DNA from: Thermogemmatispora sp042408965 | Lineage (GTDB): Bacteria; Chloroflexota; Ktedonobacteria; Ktedonobacterales; Ktedonobacteraceae | DNA length: 64,000 bases | Assembly (NCBI GenBank): GCA_042408965.1 | Contig: JBHOQN010000046.1 | Span: 1-64,000 of the forward strand | Direction of reading: 5' to 3' | Part shown: one piece after another, positions 58,869 through 64,000 of the stretch | Layout of the letters: each line of letters starts with the position of its first letter | Numbering within the stretch: position 1 is the first letter of the stretch | Notes under the pieces: generated by a model | Told to the model about the DNA's origin: nothing | Seen by the model: the letters and a program-made list of their open reading frames with translations, nothing else | Database searches by the model: none | Made by a program: the position numbers and the translations under genes

Positions 58869-59918
58869 ATGCCTGAGAACCAAGTCACTACAAGAACTAT
58901 TGATACTGCGGATCTTCCCCTGGTAGTCGGTGTTGATCTGGGAGGAACGCAGTTGCGCGTGGCGGTGCTGCAAGGCGCTGCCCTGCTGTCGCGTGTGGGC
59001 CTGCTGACCGGTGAAGGCGCGACACCGGAGCGTTTGATTCCGCGTATCTGCGACGCCATTCGTGAGGCCCTGAAGGAGGCCGGTGTGCCTCTGGAGAAGG
59101 TGGCCGGCATCGGGGTTGGGGCACCTGGCCCCCTGAACAATCAGACCGGGGTGATCTATTCACCACCCAATCTGCCCGGCTGGGAGAACGTCCCGATACG
59201 CGATATTCTCAAGGAGCAGTTTCCGGTGCCCATCTTTATCGAGAATGACGCCCATTGCGCCGCGCTGGGGGAGTACATGTTTGGCGCCGGGCAGGGCAGC
59301 GAGGATATGGTCTACATGACCGTGAGCACAGGGATCGGCGGAGGGGTCATCACCAAGGGACGCCTCCTGGAGGGAGCTGGCAGCACGGCTGGCGAGCTAG
59401 GGCATATGACCATCGACATGCATGGCCCGCGCTGCAACTGTGGCAATACTGGCTGCCTGGAGGCCATCGCCTCAGGGACGGCAATCGCCAGGCGCGCCAA
59501 CGAGGCCATTGCGGCCGGCCAGGGAGCTGAGCTGCTCGCCTTTGCTCGTTCGCTTGACGAAGATGCAGCGCGTCAGTTGCATCTGGCCGCAGCGCCAGAG
59601 AGCATCGAGCGAGTCAATGCGCGCACGGTCGGCGAGGCCGCGCGTGCGGGTGTGGGGCTGGCACGCGAGATTCTCGCCGCAGCCGCCGAGGGACTGGGTG
59701 TGGGTCTGGTCAATGTGATTCATATTTTCAATCCCCGCAAAATTATTCTCGGTGGGGGGGTGATGCAGATGAGCGATCTGGTGCTGCCGCCGGCGCTGGC
59801 CATTGTAGAGCAGCGGGCCATGAAGGCGCCGCGCTCGATCGTGAGCATCGAGATGGCCCAGCTCGGCGCGAACGTTGGTCTGGTGGGAGCGGGCACGCTG
59901 ATCTATTACCACTCATAA
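58869..59918 (+). CDS. ROK-family kinase, probable glucokinase
   Basis: 349 residues. The phosphate-binding VVGVDLGGTQLRVAVL, IGVGAPGPLNNQTG, IFIENDAHCAALGEYMFGAG and the zinc motif CNCGNTGCLEAIASG are those of ROK glucokinases (ATP + glucose to glucose-6-phosphate). The ATG at 58869 follows GCGAGGAAGCC; the longer upstream frame has no similarity. It is 5 bp from tlyA, suggesting one operon. Other ROK sugars such as N-acetylglucosamine cannot be excluded. Confidence 0.88.
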   Translation: MPENQVTTRTIDTADLPLVVGVDLGGTQLRVAVLQGAALLSRVGLLTGEGATPERLIPRICDAIREALKEAGVPLEKVAGIGVGAPGPLNNQTGVIYSPPNLPGWENVPIRDILKEQFPVPIFIENDAHCAALGEYMFGAGQGSEDMVYMTVSTGIGGGVITKGRLLEGAGSTAGELGHMTIDMHGPRCNCGNTGCLEAIASGTAIARRANEAIAAGQGAELLAFARSLDEDAARQLHLAAAPESIERVNARTVGEAARAGVGLAREILAAAAEGLGVGLVNVIHIFNPRKIILGGGVMQMSDLVLPPALAIVEQRAMKAPRSIVSIEMAQLGANVGLVGAGTLIYYHS

Positions 59919-59923
59919 GGGCG

Positions 59924-60676
59924 ATGATGGCCAGGAAAGAGCGTCTTGATCTGGCACTCGTGCGGCGTGAGCTGGCGCCCAGCCGTGAGCGGGCGCAGGC
60001 CCTGATTATGGCGGGGCGCGTCTATGTTGGAGAGCGGCGTCTGGAGAAACCGGGCATGCAGATCTCCGAGGAGGCCGAGATCCATATCGACGTGGGTGCC
60101 CCGGAGCTGCGCTACGTCAGCCGTGGCGGCCTGAAGCTCGAGAAGGCCCTGGATGCCTTTGGCCTCGATCCGCGGGGGCTGGTGGCGCTGGATGTCGGTG
60201 CCTCCACAGGAGGCTTTACCGACTGTCTCCTGCAGCGCGGTGCGGCGCGCGTCTATGCCCTCGATGTTGGCCATGCCCAGCTCGCCTGGAAGCTGCGCAG
60301 CGACCCGCGGGTGGTTGTCATGGAGGGAGTCAATATTCGCTATCTGGAGGGGCTACCAGAGCTGGCGAACTGTGCGACGATCGATGTCTCCTTTATCTCG
60401 CTACGCCTGGTGCTGCCAGCCGTTGCGCCCCTGCTGGCGCCGGGCGCCTGGGTGGTGGCGCTGATCAAGCCGCAGTTCGAGGCGGGCAAAGAGGAGGCCG
60501 ATCGAGGCGCTGGCGTGATTCGCGATCCCCGGGTCCATGAGCGTGTGTTGCGCGAGCTGGAGGAGTGGATTCCGCAGCAGACCCCGCTGCGCCAGCGGGC
60601 CGTGATCGAATCGCCGATCGCTGGACGCGAAGGGAATCGTGAGTTTCTCTCCTATCTGGTGCTGGAAGGCACCTGA
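59924..60676 (+). CDS. tlyA: TlyA-family rRNA 2'-O-methyltransferase
   Basis: 250 residues. An N-terminal S4 domain (RLDLALVRRELAPSRERAQA, GRVYVGERRLEKPG) joins a FtsJ-like methylase domain with YVSRGGLKLEKALDAF, ALDVGASTGGFTDCLLQ and ALIKPQFEAGKEE. In mycobacteria such enzymes methylate ribose in 16S and 23S rRNA, and earlier members were called hemolysins. It begins 5 bp after the ROK gene. Confidence 0.92.
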   Translation: MMARKERLDLALVRRELAPSRERAQALIMAGRVYVGERRLEKPGMQISEEAEIHIDVGAPELRYVSRGGLKLEKALDAFGLDPRGLVALDVGASTGGFTDCLLQRGAARVYALDVGHAQLAWKLRSDPRVVVMEGVNIRYLEGLPELANCATIDVSFISLRLVLPAVAPLLAPGAWVVALIKPQFEAGKEEADRGAGVIRDPRVHERVLRELEEWIPQQTPLRQRAVIESPIAGREGNREFLSYLVLEGT

Positions 60677-60895
60677 GGTCCCTTGCTTGCTCAGGCGGCC
60701 TGAGGAGGTCTGCAACGCTGCTCGTCTGCCAGGTGGGTAGGAAGTCCACGCCTCGATCTGATACAATACAGCATGGTAGAGCTAGCCACTGTCAGGCGCC
60801 TTCCGTCCAGCGGTCCAGGTTGGACAGCAGCGGCGAGAGCGTGCGGGAGGGCGCCTCAGCCGAGTGTCGCGTACCGGCGAGAAAAGAGGTATCAC

Positions 60896-62515
60896 ATGGA
60901 GATTCCGACGGTCACTGTTGCGGACCAGTTCAACGCGGCCAGCGCCTTTCTGGATGCCAATCTGGCGCAGGGACGCGGTGGCAAGGTTGCCATCTATGCT
61001 GAGGATCAGACCTTTACCTATGCCCAGGTGGCGGAGATGGCCAATCGCGTCGGCAATGGCCTGCTGGAGCTGGGCGTGGAGATGGAGCAGCGTGTAGCCC
61101 TGCTACTGCTCGACTCTCCGCAGTTCGCCGCGGCCTTTTTCGGCGCCATGAAGATGGGCGCAGTTCCCATTCCGCTGAATACCATGCTGCGCCCCGATGA
61201 CTACATTTATATGCTCAACGACAGCCGCGCGAAGGTGCTGCTCATTCATGCGGCCCTCTGGCCGCCATTGCGCCAGGTATTGACGCAATTGAGGTATCTG
61301 CGCCACGTCGTGGTGGTAGGCCTCGAGCCAGAGGCCGACGGCAGCAGCCTGGCCGGCGGACGCCAGCGCGTGACTCTCCATGACTTTGCGCGCTGGAGCG
61401 AGCGCGCCTCTCCGGCGCTCAGCGCGGCGGGAACCAGCAAGGACGACAGTGCCTTCTGGCTCTATAGCTCCGGCAGCACAGGCTTTCCCAAGGGCTGTGT
61501 CCATCTCCATCATGACATGAGCTTCTGCCTCGAATGCTATGCGAAGCCGATTCTGGGCATTCGCCGGGATGATATCACCTTCTCTGCCGCCAAGCTCTTT
61601 TTCGCCTATGGTCTGGGAAACGCCCTCTATTTCCCCTTTGGAGTCGGTGCCAGCACCGTGCTCTATGCGGGCCGTCCGCTGGCCGAGGACATGTTCAAGG
61701 TCGTCGAGCGCTACCGGCCCACGATCTTCTACGGTGTACCCACGCTCTACGCCAGCATGCTCAATCTGCCGGACGCGGAGAAGCGCTTCGACTTCTCGTC
61801 GGTGCGCATCTGTGTCTCGGCTGGCGAGGCCCTGCCGGCCGATATTCTGAAGCGCTGGCAGGAGAAGTTTCAGGTGCCCATTCTCGATGGCATTGGCAGC
61901 ACCGAGATTCTGCACATCTTCATCAGCAATCGGCCTGGCGAGATCAAGCCGGGCAGCTCCGGTAAGCTCGTACCGGGCTACGAGGCACGCATCGTCGATG
62001 AAGAGGGGCGGCCGCTGCCCCAAGGGGAGATCGGCAATCTGCTTATTCGTGGCGACAGTATCGCGGCCTGCTACTGGAACAAGCACGAGAAGACCAAGAA
62101 TACCATCAATGGCCACTGGATACAGACCGGCGATAAGTATTATGTAGATGAGGAGGGGTACTACTGGTATTGCGGGCGCGCCGATGATATGCTCAAGGTC
62201 AGTGGCCAGTGGGTCTCGCCGGTCGAGGTAGAGAACGCGCTCGTCGAGCATCCAGCCGTGCTCGAGTCGGCGGTGGTGGGGGCCTTCGACACCGATCGGC
62301 TGGTCAAGCCCAGGGCCTACATCGTGCTGAGGTCCGGCTATGAGCCGTCCGAGGCGCTGGCGGCCGAGCTGCAACAATTTGTCAAGAGCCGCCTGGCTCC
62401 GTTCAAGTATCCGCGCTGGATTGAATTTGTGCCCGAGCTACCGAAGACAGCGACCGGCAAGATTCAGCGCTTCAAGCTGCGCGAGACAGGCGAGACGGCC
62501 CCGCTCGATCGCTGA
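60896..62515 (+). CDS. Benzoate-CoA-ligase-like acyl-CoA synthetase
   Basis: 539 residues, ANL superfamily. Motif I is FWLYSSGSTGFPKGCVHLHH, then LFFAYGLGNALYFPF and STEILHIFISNRPGEIKPGS; the C-terminal lobe shows YYWYCGRADDMLKVSG and the catalytic Lys in KTATGKIQRFKLRE. The overall pattern (SSGSTGFPKG with VHLHHD) matches benzoate-CoA ligases. The ATG at 60896 follows AAAAGAGGT; the upstream extension is rejected. It probably activates an aromatic acid. A crotonase-like gene follows after 67 bp. Confidence 0.87.
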   Translation: MEIPTVTVADQFNAASAFLDANLAQGRGGKVAIYAEDQTFTYAQVAEMANRVGNGLLELGVEMEQRVALLLLDSPQFAAAFFGAMKMGAVPIPLNTMLRPDDYIYMLNDSRAKVLLIHAALWPPLRQVLTQLRYLRHVVVVGLEPEADGSSLAGGRQRVTLHDFARWSERASPALSAAGTSKDDSAFWLYSSGSTGFPKGCVHLHHDMSFCLECYAKPILGIRRDDITFSAAKLFFAYGLGNALYFPFGVGASTVLYAGRPLAEDMFKVVERYRPTIFYGVPTLYASMLNLPDAEKRFDFSSVRICVSAGEALPADILKRWQEKFQVPILDGIGSTEILHIFISNRPGEIKPGSSGKLVPGYEARIVDEEGRPLPQGEIGNLLIRGDSIAACYWNKHEKTKNTINGHWIQTGDKYYVDEEGYYWYCGRADDMLKVSGQWVSPVEVENALVEHPAVLESAVVGAFDTDRLVKPRAYIVLRSGYEPSEALAAELQQFVKSRLAPFKYPRWIEFVPELPKTATGKIQRFKLRETGETAPLDR

Positions 62516-62582
62516 GTCGCTGACGGGACGGGGCGCGAACGACGCGAGGGCTGTCTCAGAGAACCCTGTCCAGGGAGGAAGT

Positions 62583-63395
62583 GTGCAACAGGCTTATCGT
62601 GCGCTGCGTATTCTGGCAGAGGCGCAGACTGTGCGCATGATGCTGACATCTGCTCCTGGCGCGCTCCTGCTCTCGGAGCTGGGGAGCGCCTGTGCGGCGC
62701 TCAAGAGCGAGAGCAGTCTGGGGCTGACGTGCCTCGTTCTGGATATTGCTGCCGGCGAGCAGCCAGCCGAGGAGCGCATGAGAAACCGCATAGCCGATGA
62801 GGTGGCGCTGCGCAGAGAGGCCGAGCGTGTAGCAGCGGCCGTGCGAGCTGTGCCGCAGCCCGTGCTGGCCGTGGTACGCGAGACGCCCTCGGAGGCGGCC
62901 TCCATTCTGGTGCAGGCAGCCGACCTGGTGCTGGTGGCCCGCCAGGCTGCCCTGCTCATCCCCGAGGCGCGGACCGGTGGCAGCCCGGAGCGGCTGCCAG
63001 GTGAGCAGGCAGTCATGCTGGGCCATGCCACCTGGTGCGTCTCCGCTGAGACCATCGACACACGCCTCGAGGAGATCCTGGCTCTCCTGCGCAAGCAGAG
63101 CGCTCTGGCGCTGCGCAATGCCAGGGCGGCGGTGCGTCTGGCATTGCGGGTCCTGCCACCTGCGGATGGCCGGCAGTATCCCTACCTGCGGCTGCTCACC
63201 CCTGATGGCCTCTCTTCCGAGCACGAGGATGAGCAGGTGCGTCTGCTGCATGAAGGGCGGGCACGTCTGGAGGCCCTCAGGCAGGTAAATGCCTTCTATC
63301 TGGCCGAGGTGATGCGTACGGACGATGCCCAGGAGGGTCTGCGCGCCTTTCTAGAGAAGCGCGTGCCGCGCTGGAAACAGCAATCCGGGGAATGA
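62583..63395 (+). CDS. Crotonase-fold protein with degenerate active site
   Basis: 270 residues. The C-terminal half reads like enoyl-CoA hydratase (ALRNARAAVRLALRVLP, LEALRQVNAFYLAEVMRTDD, AQEGLRAFLEKRVPRWK). The two oxyanion-hole loops are missing: the usual AGxDL segment is replaced by a run ending LTCLVLDIAAGEQ, and the GxGxxL loop reads ETPSEAASILVQ. It may be inactive or have a different role. The GTG at 62583 follows GGGAGGAAG. Its stop is within 3 bp of a TnpB remnant on the opposite strand. Confidence 0.72.
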   Translation: MQQAYRALRILAEAQTVRMMLTSAPGALLLSELGSACAALKSESSLGLTCLVLDIAAGEQPAEERMRNRIADEVALRREAERVAAAVRAVPQPVLAVVRETPSEAASILVQAADLVLVARQAALLIPEARTGGSPERLPGEQAVMLGHATWCVSAETIDTRLEEILALLRKQSALALRNARAAVRLALRVLPPADGRQYPYLRLLTPDGLSSEHEDEQVRLLHEGRARLEALRQVNAFYLAEVMRTDDAQEGLRAFLEKRVPRWKQQSGE

Positions 63396-63474
63396 ACTGC
63401 ACGGTGCGAATGGCTTCGTCAATGGCAGTCTGTTGGGCCTGATTGACGCGCAGTTTGTAGTCCAGAATCAGCAC
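63396..63474 (-). pseudogene. tnpB: N-terminal remnant of a second TnpB
   Basis: On the minus strand, GTG at 63474 begins VLILDYKLRVNQAQQTAIDE followed by AIRTVQFI, the N-terminus of IS605-family TnpB. The frame then runs into the crotonase gene in antisense, so the rest of TnpB is lost. It overlaps the end of the small gene at 63419-63625. Confidence 0.75.
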
Positions 63475-63625
63475 GAATACCCCGCTTCTTGGCTGCTTCG
63501 CGGATGGCAATCTCTACGAGGGCGGTATGCGAGATACCATCTGCTTTGCTCATGGCGTCTAACAAGGCTCTGGCCTGGTCTGTGAGCTGGAACTGTGTGG
63601 ATCGTTTCCTATCTTTCTTGTACAA
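63419..63625 (-). CDS. Small ribbon-helix-helix-like protein
   Basis: 68 residues. RSTQFQLTDQARALLDAMSK and ISHTALVEIAIREAAKKRGI resemble CopG/Arc-type ribbon-helix-helix proteins, which bind DNA as dimers. TTG at 63625 is the only evident start and lacks a ribosome binding site, so the true start is uncertain. It overlaps the TnpB N-terminal remnant and lies just inside the presumed element end, as a TnpB-linked accessory gene would. Confidence 0.6.
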   Translation of the reverse strand: MYKKDRKRSTQFQLTDQARALLDAMSKADGISHTALVEIAIREAAKKRGIRADSGLQTARQSGPTDCH

Positions 63626-63671
63626 TTACAATACAAAGAGATACGTTATCAAGGGGACGGAGACCATTCAT

Positions 63672-63692
63672 CCCCGGTCTAAAGACACGGGG
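63672..63692 (-). mobile_element. IS605-type element end hairpin
   Basis: CCCCG (63672-63676), GTCT (63677-63680), AA, AGAC (63683-63686), A, CGGGG (63688-63692) form an imperfect hairpin with one bulged base, the style of subterminal hairpins of IS200/IS605 elements. It lies about 45 bp upstream of the ribbon-helix-helix gene. On the plus strand CTTTCTGGCCCTTTTC follows, so it can also work as a terminator for the crotonase transcript. Confidence 0.6.
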
Positions 63693-63719
63693 CTTTCTGG
63701 CCCTTTTCTGTAAACGAGT

Positions 63720-64000
63720 ATGGATGTTGAGCGGCGCCCGCCAGAGCGGGAGGAAGAGCATGGCTCGTGGGTAACGCTGGCCGCGGAGCGCGTGCTGGAT
63801 ACGCCCTATCTACAGGTGCGGCGGGAGCGGGTGCTCCTGCCCGATGGGACGGAGATTCCGGACTACTATATCATCGAGAATCGCGGCTGGGTCGGAGTGG
63901 TGCCACTGACCCCTGATGGCCGCTTTCTGCTCAATCGGCAGTACAAGCATGGCATCGGACTGGAAGTGCTGGAGTTTCCCGCCGGGGGACTTGATCCCTG
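63720..64000 (+). CDS. Nudix hydrolase, ADP-ribose pyrophosphatase-like (partial)
   Basis: ATG at 63720 opens a frame that runs off the window end. MDVERRPPEREEEHGSWVTL, DGTEIPDYYIIENRGWVGVV and FLLNRQYKHGIGLEVLEFPA then GGLD match the N-terminal part of ADP-ribose pyrophosphatases up to the start of the Nudix box. Upstream ribosome-binding sequence is weak. Confidence 0.82.
   Translation, partial: MDVERRPPEREEEHGSWVTLAAERVLDTPYLQVRRERVLLPDGTEIPDYYIIENRGWVGVVPLTPDGRFLLNRQYKHGIGLEVLEFPAGGLDP

Noticed and set aside
61103..62377. 424-codon minus-strand frame
   Set aside because: Antisense of the benzoate-CoA-ligase-like gene with no ribosome binding site and no recognisable motif.

Overview
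The window is a GC-rich bacterial chromosome segment. It opens inside tuf and runs almost without interruption through the S10, spc and alpha ribosomal operons (1-20554). Several traits point to a monoderm, probably thermophilic member of the Chloroflexota, most likely the Ktedonobacteria (a Thermogemmatispora-like lineage). These are zinc-ligand forms of S14, S4, S18 and L36, an RNase Y, many Tat or lipoprotein exports, an oversized set of ribosomal proteins, and TnpB relics of the type common in that group. The placement is inferred from gene style and was not checked by search.

Region 1 (1-20661): tuf, rpsJ-rplC-rplD-rplW-rplB-rpsS-rplV-rpsC-rplP-rpmC-rpsQ, rplN-rplX-rplE-rpsN-rpsH-rplF-rplR-rpsE-rpmD-rplO-secY-adk-map, infA-rpmJ-rpsM-rpsK-rpsD-rpoA-rplQ, truA-rplM-rpsI. 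Gene order is canonical, but many proteins carry lineage-specific additions: L3, L18 and L17 have internal insertions of about 65 to 100 residues, S3 has an Arg/Gly/Gln-rich tail of about 170 residues, and S17, S5, L4, S6 and S18 have extra tails. An internal promoter upstream of infA is followed at once by a terminator-like hairpin.

Region 2 (20700-33000): a branched-chain aminotransferase and arginase pair (minus), a lone family-5 solute-binding lipoprotein, a Glu/Leu-type dehydrogenase behind a short structured leader, a minus-strand PPIase-hemW-recJ group, and the rpsF-ssb-rpsR operon. The last has a strong promoter and a leader element resembling the S6:S18 autoregulatory motif.

Region 3 (33100-48150): a GT-C-like membrane glycosyltransferase candidate, rpmI-rplT (without infC), a SpoU rRNA methylase, an orphan chemoreceptor, a biotin carboxylase, the rny-PHP-lepB group, a Nudix protein, a fused NAD(P)HX repair enzyme and a probable leaderless methyltransferase gene.

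Region 4 (48150-58110): an ECF sigma factor in a tight operon with a Tat-anchored Rieske protein that has an extra N-terminal region, and with a YtkA/FixH-like protein. The layout suggests a redox-sensing anti-sigma system and is the best novelty candidate here. A 5'-truncated LolA-like gene lies downstream. sdhCDAB follows, behind a promoter wrapped in three copies of a 7-bp half-site, then an epoxide-hydrolase-like protein and a membrane-anchored sulfite-oxidase-type molybdoenzyme.

Region 5 (58110-64000): a block with a ROK kinase, TlyA, a benzoate-CoA-ligase-like enzyme and a crotonase-fold protein lacking its oxyanion-hole glycines. It is flanked by two different remnants of IS605-type TnpB elements, a C-terminal piece at 58.2-58.5 kb and an N-terminal piece with a ribbon-helix-helix partner and element end at 63.4-63.7 kb. 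The window ends inside a second Nudix gene.
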